Source: Proteles cristata cristata (lineage: Eukaryota > Chordata > Mammalia > Carnivora > Hyaenidae). From it: a DNA stretch of 64,000 nucleotides. Positions 13,201-22,194 of this stretch are shown in pieces. The translations under genes and the position numbers were made by a program. Position 1 is the first letter of the stretch. Every line of letters starts with the position of its first letter. The notes beneath the pieces were generated by a model that was not told the DNA's origin, did no database searches, and saw nothing but the letters and a program-made list of their open reading frames with translations. Where the stretch lies: NCBI GenBank assembly GCA_017311185.1, contig JAESUZ010003161.1, positions 2,775,501 to 2,839,500 on the forward strand, read 5' to 3'.

Positions 13201-16200
13201 CACCTTCACAGACAGAAAGTTAAGGCCCAGAGAGGTTCATAACACTTAGACTGAGGCGTGTTCTCCCAGCCTTCACATTCTTCTAACTCATTAACTCATC
13301 CATTCCTTTAGAGAACTGCAATAAAATTGAAGCAGACATCACAGTGAAATTGGCAGGGAAGATGACCATGCATTTTACTTAGAAGGACAGAAGGATTGAT
13401 TCCCTAACCACTGTCAACCCATTAATTCCAATTTTTAATATATGGATGAGAACAAGAGTCCAGATTAAGAAGTTAAAGTAGATCATTCCTCTTTCTGTCT
13501 TAATTTCTAGAACAATTATTGACCACCTTCTTGGTGCCAGAATACTTAATCTCCACAGCTCCCTGCAAGTTAAATATTGCTGTGCCCATTTAAAAGATGA
13601 GGGATCTAAGGGACGCCTGGGTGGCTCAGTTGGTTAAGTGTCCAACTTCAGCTCAGGTTATGACCTCATGGTCTGTGAGTTCAAGCCATACATCGGGCTC
13701 TGTGCTGACAGCTCAGAGCCCATAGCCTGCTTCTGATTCTGTCACCCAATCTCTCTGCCCCTCCCCTACTCACACTCTTGTCTCTCAAAAATGAATAAAT
13801 GTTAAAAAAATTTTTAATAAAATAAACTAAAATAAAAAATGAGGGACCTAAGAATCAAGAAAGATTAAGTTAACTTTGCCTCACTTTTCTTATCTGCACA
13901 ATGGCAACAATAGTTCCCGCCTCTATGACTGGTAGAAGATTGAATTGATGCACTAGAACAGTGCCTCAGTAGCAAGTGCGCAGATGTCTGCAGGTGTTTT
14001 TTCTTTTGTTTTTACTTTTTTTTTTTAATATTTTTTTTTTATTTATTTCTAGGAGAGAGAGAGAGACAGCGTGAACAGGGGAGGGTCAGAGAGAGAGGGA
14101 GTCACAGACTGAAACAGGCTCCAGGCTCTGAGCTGGCAGTCAGCACAGAGCCCGACGTGGGGCTCGAACCCACGAACCGCGAGATCATGACCTGAGCAAA
14201 AGTCGGACGCCTAACCGACTAAGCCACCCAGGCGCCCCCTTTTGTTTTTACTTTTACTATTACTATTTTTTACCTTCATGATTAGATTACTGACTCCATG
14301 AAGATAGTGGCCAGGTACTATTCATTTTTAAATCCCCAAGCACCTAATATAACACTAGTCACACATTAGACACTAAGTAAATACTTGTTGAATAAGTGAT
14401 TCTTTATTTTCTTTAAAAAAAAAATTTGCAGTTTGCAGGAGCCATTGTTGATGGTGTTGTGTACTTGAGTTAGATCTGCCACTGAGTGTCCCACTTCCTG
14501 ACAACTCTCCCTCACCCACCGGTGGGACAGGCAGAATATCAGTGTACAGTGTGATTTGGGTGGGGGATACTGATACACACTATAAATTATATCTTTCTAG
14601 GTTTTAACTGCTGCTCTTGTGTCTGGTAGCCAAAACCAGCAGCTGACTTCTCCCTCTGAGATGATCTGTCTTCTGTGTGATATTTAGCCTCTTGACTTGG
14701 TCTTAACACTTTTATATTTGTAGTCAGTAGTTGTTCAGTGGTGGTGATGACAGCTAACATTTATTGAGTACTGTATCAGGCTAAGAGCTTCATAAACTCT
14801 AGCCTCTTATCCCTCCTGTTTTCCTTCTTTTAAACCTATAAAAGATAAATTCAGTAAGATCTCATTCCCCATTCATCTGGATAAGCTCATTCCATCCAAT
14901 CTCATACTTTTCTTTCAGAGTCAAAATTTACATTTATTGTTTCGGTTACTAGCTATAGGAAACTAGTGCATACTTCTGTTCCTTCCTCTGTTGTTCGGGA
15001 CTCTGTATTCAAGTATAAGCCCAGCCAGGATTCCCTATACAGTAAAGCTCCTCACTTGTAAATGAGCTAAAAGTCCTTTTTTTTTTTTTACTTTTTTAAA
15101 TGTTTGTTTATTTTTGAGAGATAGTGACACAGTGCAAACAGGAGAGGGACAGAGAGAGGAGACACAGAATCTGAAGCAGGATCCAGGCTCTGAGTTGTCA
15201 GCACAGAGCCCAATGCGGGGCTTGAATCCATGAACCCTGCGATCATGACCTGGGCCAAAATTGGACGCTGAACTGACTGAGCCACCCAGGCACCCCTAAA
15301 AGTCCTTTTTAAATGATAAGAACCATGACATGAAGCACAGTAATATAATAAGTCTTTTAAAATAGAAAAGTATAGTTTTATGTACATTTTTAAGCCTCAT
15401 TTTCTATTTTCCCATAAGTGCTTCTTCCAGAATGTTATATTTTACATTATATTACCATGCATATATTTAAACTGATTTTCATTTTTCTACTAATCTTCCT
15501 TCAGATACTTTTAAAGTAACAGTCTTTAATAATCAGTCTTTCCATTTCATCAGTGTGTGCTTTTTCTTCAGAGATGGAAGAAACTAACATGGTTTGTTTA
15601 CATTTAAATTTGTTTTCACCTGCAGAAAAACATTCCATACAAAAGTCTCCATATTCTCTCATCCAGAATAATTTTCAGTTCAACTAAACTGACAGATTTT
15701 CATGACCATTTTTTGTTCATTGTTCTTTGCTTTAAAATGATAAACCTCACTAATCAGGGAAATGCCAAACAAAACCACAATGAGATAGCACTTCACACCA
15801 ATCAGAATGGCTAGAATCAGAAAGATAAGAAATAACAAATGTTGGCAAGAATGTGGACTAAATTAAGGAACCCTCGTGCACTATTGGTAGTAATGCAAAC
15901 TGGCGAAGCCACAGTGGAAAACAATATGGAGGCTTCTCAAAAAATTTAAAATGGAAATACTATGTTATCCGGTAATTTCCACTAGTGGGTATTTACCCAA
16001 AGAAAATGAAAACACTAATTCAAAAAGTTGTATGTTCCCCTGTGTTTATTGTAACATTATTTACAGTGGTCAAGATATAGAAGCAACCCAAGTGTCCATC
16101 AACAGATAAATGTATAAAGATGTGTGTATACATACACACACAGATACACAGAGTAGAATATTATGCAGCCATGAAAAGAATGAGATCTTCCCTTTTGTGG

Positions 16201-16969
16201 TAACATGGGTGGAGACATAGAGGGTATTATGCTGAGTAATAAAAAATAAGTCAAATAGAGAAAGACAAATACCATATGATTTCACTTAAATGTGGATTCT
16301 AAAAAAACTAAGCAAAACAAAAAAGCAGAAACAGACCCACATACAGAGAACAAACTGATGGTTCTGGGTGGAGGAGGTAAGCACAAAATGGGTGAAGGGA
16401 AGTGGGAGATACAGGCATCTGGTTATGGGATGAATAAGTCACGGAAGTGAAAGGTACAGCATAGGAAATGTGGTCAGCGGTATTATAATAGCTTTGAATG
16501 GTGACAGATGGTATGGCTCACTTGGGGTGAGCATAGCATAATGTATAGATTTGCAGAAGCATTATGTTGCACACCTGAAATTAATGTAGCATGTATGTCA
16601 AGTATACTTCCATAAAAAAAAATGTTTAAGATGAGGTATCTCATTCATTAATAAGAATAAGATCTATAGCTCACGGGCTATAGGCAAGATGTTGTAGGTA
16701 AGGGATTCTGTTATTTTTAAAATGTATATTTGTGTAACCATAGTCCTTTTATTTTTTTTGAATAACTTACCAGTGATTTTTATTCATATCAGGTTTGTGT
16801 GTATGTGGTTTTTTTTTAATTTTATGCTTTTGCCTCCTTCAAAATTTATACAGGTCCCAAAGGCAAACAATTAGAAGGAACTGAATGTCCACTCCATGTT
16901 GTTCATCCACCCACTGGGGAAGAATTTGCTCTGGGCTGTGGAGTGTGCAGAAATGCTCACACTTTTTAG
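1143..16969 (+). CDS. MYCBP2: MYCBP2 (PHR1), C-terminal 454 residues, ten 3' coding exons
   Basis: Ten exons with GT-AG borders and compatible phases (102, 129, 133, 104, 189, 108, 210, 108, 166 and 116 bp) join into 455 codons including TAG. This is the end of a giant atypical E3 ubiquitin ligase that acts in axon and synapse development. Setting the first window codon to residue 4225 of the 4678-residue human protein puts the first RING cysteine (MCMICF) at 4428, as expected. In 4640-residue numbering the RCR residues fall in place: mediator Cys4520 (GGEARC, codon 10244-10246), catalytic Cys4572 with Phe4573 (VFFCF, codon 11050-11052), Glu4534 (DPRE) and His4583 (NACH). This machinery relays ubiquitin between two cysteines and esterifies Thr/Ser; that mechanism is established knowledge. 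The 5' part of the gene lies left of the window. No frameshift or premature stop was seen. Confidence 0.97.
1245..2011 (+). other. MYCBP2 intron, nothing recognised
   Basis: AT-rich intron sequence with short A-rich runs near 1320-1345. I see no repeat family or exon in it. Confidence 0.6.
2012..2140 (+). CDS. MYCBP2: MYCBP2 coding exon, Cys/His-rich segment
   Basis: The acceptor ...TTTTAG ends at 2011 and the donor GTGAAG starts at 2141. The 43 codons begin [10 protein letters not shown] and contain [20 protein letters not shown], a Cys/His-rich B-box-like zinc-binding stretch upstream of the RING. Phase is 0 on both sides. Confidence 0.96.
2230..2425 (+). repeat. MIR SINE
   Basis: The pattern 'ACTTACCAGCTGTGT...TTAGCCTCTCTGAGACTTCATCT' followed by a TTGTGAAGATT-type tail matches the mammalian-wide MIR core in + orientation. 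It occupies most of the 0.37 kb intron between two MYCBP2 exons. Confidence 0.75.
2510..2642 (+). CDS. MYCBP2: MYCBP2 coding exon ([10 protein letters not shown]...REHTG)
   Basis: The acceptor ACAATAG ends at 2509 and the donor GTAAAAG starts at 2643. Its 133 bp encode [20 protein letters not shown] and onward, ending one base into a Gly codon that the next exon completes. It continues the conserved region before the RING. Confidence 0.95.
2643..3850 (+). other. MYCBP2 intron with MIR remnant
   Basis: A MIR core remnant ('TCACTCACTGGCTGTGTTACCTTGAGCAAATCA') lies at about 2820-2915. The stretch 3000-3260 has weak similarity to antisense L1 ORF2 ('TTGAACCATTCTTGTATTCA'). The remainder is AT-rich with a TTTTG repeat near 3760. 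Confidence 0.5.
3851..3954 (+). CDS. MYCBP2: MYCBP2 coding exon ([18 protein letters not shown]...)
   Basis: The acceptor CCTAG ends at 3850 and the donor GTGAGT starts at 3955. The first two bases complete a Gly codon; the exon then reads [18 protein letters not shown] to DADCQ. Several Cys residues suggest further zinc ligands. Confidence 0.94.
4105..4306 (+). mobile_element. Carnivore tRNA-derived SINE (older subfamily)
   Basis: Head GAGGCACCAGGGTAGCTCAG, internal 'GAGCCTGGAGCCTGCTTCAG', and an AATAAACACACATT tail with poly(A). Flanked by the target-site duplication AGTTAAATTCTT at 4093-4104 and 4306-4317. Confidence 0.93.
5023..5211 (+). CDS. MYCBP2: MYCBP2 coding exon, start of RING
   Basis: The acceptor TTTATAG ends at 5022; the donor GTTGTC at 5212 is a weaker but valid GT. 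The 63 codons run from [19 protein letters not shown] to the first RING ligands [19 protein letters not shown]. The first RING Cys is residue 48 of this exon. Confidence 0.96.
5212..5828 (+). other. MYCBP2 intron, nothing recognised
   Basis: AT-rich intron without an identifiable repeat or exon. Confidence 0.6.
5829..5936 (+). CDS. MYCBP2: MYCBP2 coding exon, RING core
   Basis: The acceptor TTCAAG ends at 5828 and the donor GTATGG starts at 5937. It encodes [20 protein letters not shown] to FISCPICK, which holds the central Cys/His ligands and the closing CPIC pair of the RING that recruits the E2. Confidence 0.96.
5937..7074 (+). other. MYCBP2 intron, nothing recognised
   Basis: A 1.1 kb intron. 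A reading frame of 115 codons at 6676-7023 shows no recognisable domain and is not flanked by convincing in-phase splice sites, so I treat it as chance. No repeat was identified. Confidence 0.6.
7075..7284 (+). CDS. MYCBP2: MYCBP2 coding exon, RING to tandem-cysteine linker
   Basis: The acceptor ATTTCAG ends at 7074 and the donor GTATGC starts at 7285. The 70 codons run from [20 protein letters not shown] to YVCYKCRK. They form the helical linker after the RING and the first zinc ligands of the tandem-cysteine domain. The reading continues 57 bases into the intron before a stop; that tail is not coding. Confidence 0.96.
7357..7575 (+). mobile_element. Carnivore SINE, young subfamily
   Basis: Near-intact tRNA-like head (GGGGCACCTGGGTGGCTTAG) with A/B boxes (GGGTTCGAGCC), the TGCCAGCTCAGAGCC variant, and a CTCCTAGAAATAAA tail with poly(A). 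A perfect 16 bp target-site duplication AGAATTGAATTGTATA at 7341-7356 and 7575-7590 shows recent insertion. Confidence 0.96.
8190..8905 (+). mobile_element. L2 LINE fragment, 3' part
   Basis: Characteristic L2 strings in order, such as 'TTGTCAATTCTGTCTTTAAATATCTCTGA', 'TGCCATTGCATAGGCTGTTTCT' and 'TACTTGGCACTTCCTAGGCACTAAGTTAA', in + orientation. It is diverged as expected for an old mammalian LINE. Short open frames here (8522-8805) derive from it. Confidence 0.8.
8906..10219 (+). other. MYCBP2 intron remainder
   Basis: Apart from the short SINE at 9607-9709, this is AT-rich sequence with no repeat or exon that I can name. Confidence 0.5.
9607..9709 (-). mobile_element. Short tRNA-like carnivore SINE
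   Basis: In reverse complement it reads GGGCACTGGCTAGCTCAAGT..., then GTTGTGAGTTCAAGCCCCAC, a tRNA-like A/B box layout of about 100 bp ending in a T-rich (poly-A complement) run. Imperfect flanking duplication CCCTTTCCTTTTC/CCCTTCCCTTTCC. Confidence 0.75.
10220..10327 (+). CDS. MYCBP2: MYCBP2 coding exon, mediator-loop cysteine
   Basis: The acceptor ACATAG ends at 10219 and the donor GTGGGT starts at 10328. It encodes [20 protein letters not shown] to SDVSRAQ. The Cys of GGEARC corresponds to human Cys4520 (4640-residue numbering), which takes ubiquitin from the E2. The Glu of DPRE corresponds to Glu4534 at the esterification site. Confidence 0.96.
10328..10977 (+). other. MYCBP2 intron, nothing recognised
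   Basis: AT-rich intron with a short TG/TA microsatellite (TGTGTGTATATATATAT) near 10821. No repeat family was identified. Confidence 0.6.
10978..11143 (+). CDS. MYCBP2: MYCBP2 coding exon, catalytic esterification cysteine
   Basis: The acceptor GCTATAG ends at 10977 and the donor GTATGC starts at 11144. It encodes [20 protein letters not shown] to HCPAG. The Cys of VFFCFG (codon 11050-11052) is human Cys4572, and the His of NACH is His4583. The Met at its start is internal, not a translation start. Confidence 0.96.
11930..12390 (+). mobile_element. Old L1/HAL1 LINE fragment
   Basis: Strings such as 'CCCACTTCTGGGGATATACC', 'AATCCAGGTGTCCAGCAGAAGG' and 'AGGAAAGGGGAAAATGAAAATATATACTCATA' match the 3' ORF2/3'UTR zone of old L1 or HAL1 in + orientation. 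Confidence 0.65.
13120..13255 (+). repeat. MIR SINE
   Basis: 'TTATCCCCACCTTCACAGACAGAAAGTTAAGGCCCAGAGAGGTT' is the typical 3' MIR signature in + orientation. Confidence 0.75.
13500..13985 (+). repeat. MIR-type remnant split by a SINE
   Basis: MIR-like sequence ('TGCCCATTTAAAAGATGAGGGATCTAAG') is interrupted at 13611-13839 by a carnivore SINE and resumes as 'CTTTGCCTCACTTTTCTTATCTGCACAATGGCAAC'. The split shows the SINE is the younger element. Confidence 0.6.
13611..13839 (+). mobile_element. Carnivore tRNA-derived SINE (older subfamily)
   Basis: Head GGACGCCTGGGTGGCTCAGT and a CTCAAAAATGAATAAATGTT tail. Target-site duplication GATGAGGGATCTAAG versus AATGAGGGACCTAAG flanks it. Confidence 0.9.
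14020..14238 (-). mobile_element. Carnivore SINE, young subfamily
   Basis: Reverse complement of the young type (TTTCTAGGAGAGAG, GGGAGTCACAGACTGAAACAGG, CAGGCGCCCC). Perfect 17 bp target-site duplication CTTTTGTTTTTACTTTT at 14003-14019 and 14239-14255. Confidence 0.95.
14270..14400 (+). mobile_element. L2 LINE 3' end
   Basis: 'ACTCCATGAAGATAGTGGCCAGG...CACATTAGACACTAAGTAAATACTTGTTGAATAAGTGA' is the typical L2 3' terminus in + orientation. Confidence 0.7.
14735..14830 (+). repeat. MIR remnant
   Basis: 'ACAGCTAACATTTATTGAGTACTGTATCAGGCTAAGAGCTT' resembles the 5' part of a MIR in + orientation. Confidence 0.6.
15081..15296 (-). mobile_element. Carnivore tRNA-derived SINE (older subfamily)
   Basis: Reverse complement of the general carnivore SINE, ending in CCAGGCACCCC. 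Target-site duplication CTAAAAGTCCTTTT flanks it (15067-15080 and from 15296). Confidence 0.92.
15740..16620 (+). mobile_element. L1 LINE fragment, ORF2 3' end plus 3'UTR
   Basis: Long recognisable L1 ORF2 DNA in + orientation ('AACCACAATGAGATAGCACTTCACACC', 'AAGCAACCCAAGTGTCCATCAACAG') followed by a 3'UTR ending 'CACACCTGAAATTAATGTAGCATGTATGTCAAGTATACTTCCAT' and poly(A). It is 5'-truncated and carries frame breaks. Confidence 0.88.
16854..16969 (+). CDS. MYCBP2: MYCBP2 terminal coding exon with stop
   Basis: The acceptor ATACAG ends at 16853. Two bases complete the split Gly codon, then the exon reads [20 protein letters not shown] to [10 protein letters not shown] and TAG at 16967-16969. 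The intron before it is the longest MYCBP2 intron in the window, about 5.7 kb. Confidence 0.96.
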
Positions 16970-17668
16970 AACACTCAGATCCCTTTGTCTACAGAGAAGT
17001 TGCCTTCATCCCCCAAGTGGATGTGGTAAAGCGTAAACTCTGCTCAGGATAAGGACGGGACCATTTTTACATCCATGAAAATGAACCATTAACAGTGCAA
17101 GAAGGATGCCAAATACCATGTACATAATTCTTGCTATGGAAAGTTTCCCTATTATTTTAGTTTATTTTCTTTTGAACCAAGACATCAAACTTGTGAGGTG
17201 TTTGCATGTGGCCATTACCGTCATTGGCCTGTGAAGCATTGAACATTTATAGATAATTGATATAAAAGAATCGCCATGCCCATGGACTAAGAATGATTCT
17301 GGCTTTCAAGCAAAAAAGAAAAATAATCATTGTTTATTGTATACTGCCTTTTTTGTAATCCTGTATAATTGCATCACGGGTGGGGATGAAAAGAGGAATA
17401 TTCTGGTTTATTTCCTAGACTGTTATTTAAAAAAAATTGTGTTAGGACTGGCATATAAATGTAATAAGTATCACACTGTATATAAAAATATCAATGTTTG
17501 TTCTGTATAAGAATTACTAAATTACAAATGCAGTTTCATTTAAACTTCTAGGTTAAGTTGAGCCTGAAATTTTAATGAAGTGCAATACTGAGTGTGCCTC
17601 ATTATCCTGCAGCTGTAAACATATTGGAATGTACATGTCAATAAACCACTGTACATTTTTATACAGTG
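16970..17668 (+). other. MYCBP2: MYCBP2 3' untranslated region
   Basis: About 0.7 kb of AT-rich sequence runs from the MYCBP2 stop to the AATAAA at 17640. No repeat was recognised in it. The end point is inferred from the poly(A) signal. Confidence 0.75.
17640..17645 (+). terminator. MYCBP2 polyadenylation signal AATAAA
   Basis: A canonical AATAAA lies 671 bp after the MYCBP2 stop, with a TGTGTGAGG-type GT-rich stretch 40-50 bases downstream. Between them is a perfect 7 bp hairpin (CACTGTA...TACAGTG, 17647-17668). This is the best candidate for the transcript end. Confidence 0.75.
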
Positions 17669-20259
17669 ACAAAGTCTAACAACTGTGTGAGGTATTTCTT
17701 CCGAAACAAAATTTAAATACGGTTAAGGCCTAAATTCCATCTAATTTTCCTTGTTAAGAAATTCACTAACACAACACATTGATAACTTTCATAACTCTTA
17801 GGAAAAATAAGACTAATAATGAAATACATTTTGGAATCTTAAACACTGGGAAGAACGTATAAATATATATATTAATAAACAGACACATGCCAAAGACAGA
17901 TAAAAACCATCTGGGAAATTGAGCAACCTCCACCTTACTAACCAGAACCTTTTTGGACTTTTATAATCAATAAAATCACTAGTCTCATCTTTACAGACTA
18001 CAGTGTGTTTCTGTAGATCTTTTTTACACTTAACTCATAAAATTGACAAATTGTTATTTATGAGTCATCATAAATCAGGTTATATTTATTTCATAAGAAT
18101 GACAAAAGAATTTATCAGTATTGTTCTATATTCCCATTGTTGGAAATACGTAAATTGATGTGTCATATGTTTGCCTTAAACATAAAATGGAAAGATCAAA
18201 TCTGAACACAGATAACTTAGAAGATATTTAAAGAATCTTCTAATAAATTTCATAAACATGCCCAAGTCTTATGCTTCAGGATTTAGGAAAGATTGTTGTT
18301 AATGGTTTTTGTTTTTGTTGTTAGCAGAGAAATAGCTGAGAGGTCATTTGAGCCCCACCTTGAAGAATAAGTAGCATTTCAAGGGGCAGAGAAAGGCATA
18401 AGAAAAAACTATGTAAATAGAAACTTGTAAAATGTAATAGAACAGTGTGAGTAGTCTAACTCCTTATACTGGAGACTTTCCTGCCAACAACAAAAAAAAA
18501 AAAAACCCTGAAAATCACAGACTGATCTCTTCATGATGCAGTTTATGGATCCGCTGGATGTGCAAGCTCTTGGGCTCTGAGCAAAGACTTCTAAGTAGTA
18601 CAGAAGGTCCCCCTTCATCTAAATAAGATACATCTGACCCATCACTGAAAAAGTAATGATTAACACCTTTAAAAAATCTCCTAAGGAGATTATGCAAACT
18701 CCCTTTGCATTGGGTGATGGTGCCTCTGGTTGCAAGGAGTTTTTAATTGCCCCAATGTGTTTGAAAGCAGGAGTAATCTGTTGTCCTTAAGGGCACTCTT
18801 GGTGGTCCCAAGCGGAGCTAAAAGCATTGCCAGCAGAACTAATCCACTCTCAACCTGCAGAATAACTTGGGGCAATATTTCATGAAGAAATCTTGATGCT
18901 TTAAACAGAAAAACTTTCTGAAGTCATTCACATGTTTATATCCTCAGAGGGCCAGTTGGGACTGGCTGCCTGTGTTCAAAGGAGATTCTAGAACCTTCAG
19001 GGCAATACATTCAGAACAAGTCGTTCTGCTGTGAGGATGTTGGGCAACAGGCATCAGGAAGGGATGACCCTGTTCCCAAGACAACCCCCAACCCCAGGGT
19101 CTAACTCTCAGGATCTGCTGGGGAAGCTCTGTGTCTCTCTTCTTCCCCAGCCCGTCTCATCCCATGCCACGTCCTGTGAGAGAAGACCGAGGACACAGGC
19201 TTGGAACTGGCTTTAAATGTTTCCAAGAAACACAAAGTAGGTGCAGAGACTGAAGCTATTCCTAAGAATATCCAGGAAACTTGGAGGGGAGAATGTGGTG
19301 AGGCCATTGTAATTACCATGGATTTAGATCCACAGGCCACAGGAATGAAGCCAACCTTCAGAATGCCACACAGATAGGAGACATCATGGACACTTGAGTA
19401 CTGAAGAGAATACCATTTTGTATCCATTACCTTAGCTGGCAGATTGATCAGTTCCAGCGTGTAAATTGGCATGGAAAAGAAAGGAAACAGGAAACTAATG
19501 AGATACTTGAGTAGAATGAGCCGTCTCAAATCAACATTCTAGAAATCAAAAGGATAAAACTTACTGTCATTGATAAGGAAGCTATATTTAATCATATCCC
19601 AAGCATCTCAAAACCAGAGAATATAACTTTAAAGTTATGACAAAGCACAGAAGGGAAATGCCTCTGCATGCTTTTTGGCTCAAGCATACTGTGCGCAAAG
19701 AAAACAGCAAGAAACAGAATCACCATAGCAGGAGTTAGGGAATCTAGAAAGAAACTCCCTTTTCTGTTTTATGTTCAGGCCTAGGAAAACCATTTTTTAA
19801 GCAGTTTTCTGGCCAGACTTTAGGTCTCAAAACTCCTTATCCTATCAATAAACATATTTGAAAAATATGCACAGTATTCTCCATTCTCTTTTTTATTCAA
19901 CAGATGTTGAATGTCCCTTCTTTTTCAGACTTCTCAACCCCAACATCTCTCCCCACTTTGTCACTGGGTTCCACCTGTAAATGGTCATGTGTTTCTGACA
20001 GAAGCTCCCGGATGGGACATGGCAGCTCATTTTCCTGAAAAGCCCCAACAGTACATTAAAGAGCTGAAATTGAAGCCAGAAGGCCTGGGTTTGGGTCCTG
20101 CCTTTGCCTCTGTTTTGGCCATGTGAACCTGAGTAAGCTACTTACCCTTTGTTAATCACAATTTCTTAGAAAAAAAATAATACCTAATCTAAATCAAATG
20201 AGAAAGTATTTACACAAGCACTTTATCCCACAATCAAGTCTTTCTTAAAAGTGAAACGT
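17669..20259. other. Intergenic region, no gene recognised
   Basis: AT-rich near 17.7-18.3 kb, then more balanced sequence. A 142-codon minus-strand frame at 19101-19529 (starts MRRLILLKYLISFLFPFFSM) has no family I recognise and no supporting codon or splice pattern; it could be chance or a decayed pseudogene. A MIR-like stretch ('TGGGTTTGGGTCCTGCCTTTGCC...GAGTAAGCTACTTACC') lies at about 20065-20140. Confidence 0.5.
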
Positions 20260-20477
20260 GGGGCACCTGGTGGCTCAGTCGGTTAAGCATCTGACTTCGG
20301 CTCAGGTCAGGATCTCATGATTCATGGGTTCGAGCCCCACATCGGGCTCTGTGCTGACAGCTCAGAGCCTGGAGCCTGCTTTGGATTCTGTCTCCCTCTC
20401 TCTTTGCCCCTCCCCTGCTCATTCTCTGTTGCTCTCTGTCTCTCAAAAATAAATAAATGTTAAAAAAAATTTTTTAA
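20260..20477 (+). mobile_element. Carnivore tRNA-derived SINE (older subfamily)
   Basis: Head GGGGCACCTGGTGGCTCAGT, B-box GGGTTCGAGCCC, and tail CTCAAAAATAAATAAATGTT with an A-rich end. Confidence 0.93.
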
Positions 20478-20759
20478 TGTGGGTATTTCGTTTAATCCTC
20501 CCAGAAATCCTGTAGGCTATAACATCATTAATTTCATGACTTTAAACGCTTAGAAAAGGTAAATGACTTGCATCAGACGGATCCCTGCTAATCTAATCTA
20601 GACTTGGCTGGGAAAAAACCCTGAGGTGTGAATCCAGTTCTTTTTGTCTCTAAAACCCAAGCTCTTTCTACCACATCATGCCATTCCTATTACATCACCA
20701 ACTGGTTCAATGACAAAAAGTAATTTATGAAATAGCAACTGGACCCTTGCAATAAGGGC

Positions 20760-21120
20760 AAAGTTACAAAGGGGACATGACCGCGTTTGCCTCCAGAAGC
20801 TGCAGCCTAGATGCGGAGGTGCGCAGCTCGGATCTCCTTGCGGGGCCGCCACTACACAGAGCACGGCCCGCTGACAGCCTCTAGCTGCACGCCTGCCACA
20901 GCATTTGGTCCAAAGCTGCACTCTCCCCAAGGAACCCCCGGCCAGTGGCAGAGCTGTGAGGTGCCAGAACCTGGCCGTTTCTGCCCAAGGAAGCGCTCCC
21001 TTCTGGGCAAATCTGGTGGGGACCCCGGCCAGCCCAGACTTCCTCAGAACAGCGCTACAGGTGGAAGCTCTGCCTACCTGACCTTCTCTCTACCGTTTCA
21101 TAGGTGCCACACCTGCGTCG
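20760..21120. other. Small CpG-rich patch, function unknown
   Basis: About 360 bp with roughly 18 CpGs (e.g. GATGCGGAGGTGCGCAGCTCGG, CCTTGCGGGGCCGCC, CTGCGTCGCAG) inside an otherwise CpG-poor intergenic region 10 kb upstream of FBXL3. Open frames on both strands look like chance products of GC content. It may be a decayed repeat or a small regulatory island. Confidence 0.5.
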
Positions 21121-21572
21121 CAGTCTGATGGCCCTCCATTCCCACTGCCCTCTCCCCCTTTCATCTCTCACACTTACTACCCCAACCAGACTTACTGCAC
21201 CTCTAACTTTATCTTGACATCTGTTTCCCAGAGGGCCTGACTGACACGAGGAGGGTGCTAGATTTTAAATGACTTACTTATTGTGTCTTCATTTCACAAA
21301 TGACATAGGTAGCTTAGAAAAAATTCAGAGACTATAACAGGTAAGTACTGAAGGGAGTTACGGTGAAAAAAATTATAGGAGGAAACCCAAGGTTAGAGAT
21401 GAGTGTTGAGTAAGCATAATGTTTGAGGTAGTTGCTAGAGAATAAGCCATCAACTTAGAAACAAGATTCATAGCTAACAAGGCAAGGCAAGAAACGTGTT
21501 GTTACAACTTGCAATGTCCATTTCCTCAAGAAAAGCAAAATGTAGGTATTTGAGCCTTGTCTTGAATGGATA

Positions 21573-21790
21573 ATTTTTTAAATTTGTTTTAATCTTTATT
21601 TATTTATTTTGAGAGAGAGAGAGAAAACAAGTGGGGGAGGGGCAGAGAGAAGGAGAGACAGAATCCAAAGAAGGCTCCGACCCATCAGCGCAGAACCTGA
21701 TGCAGGGCTCAAACTCATGAGCTGCGAGATCATGACCCAAGTAAAGATCAAGAGTTGGACACTCAGCTGACTGCACCACCCAGATGCCCC
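21573..21790 (-). mobile_element. Carnivore tRNA-derived SINE (older subfamily)
   Basis: Reverse-complement SINE ending CCCAGATGCCCC. Imperfect target-site duplication GAATGGATAA / GAATTGATAA flanks it. Confidence 0.9.
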
Positions 21791-22194
21791 AAGAATTGAT
21801 AAACTTTGACAAGCGAATGTAGGAAAGAGCATCCCAGGGAGAAAGCATGGTAAGAACCAAAGCACTGATGTGTTCCCTGAAGTGGAAGTAAGATGTTTTG
21901 CTTTAGAAATCCATTTAATAAATATTTGGGCACCGTTCTATATTCACAGGTGACAGTGCATGCTCAAAGGGTGGGAACTGTGTTCCCACCTGCTTAGTAA
22001 CCATGATTTACACATAGAAATTACTCGGTGAACTTGAGTTAATGAGTAAATATGTGCAACTGTGCTGGGCCAAGTGCTAGAGAACACACATACAAAAGCA
22101 TGTAAATAATACATTGTTGTTAAGGACTATAATTAAGGTTTTCTAACAGCAAGAGAGAATTTTTGTTGAGGGCTTACAGTAGCCAACACTGTGT

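Larger units (their letters stand above)
11144..16853 (+). other. Largest MYCBP2 intron in window
   Basis: This 5.7 kb intron holds the L1/HAL1, MIR, L2, SINE and L1 pieces listed separately. The parts between them (11.2-11.9, 12.4-13.1, 14.4-15.06 and 15.3-15.7 kb) show no exon or repeat I can name. Confidence 0.6.
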
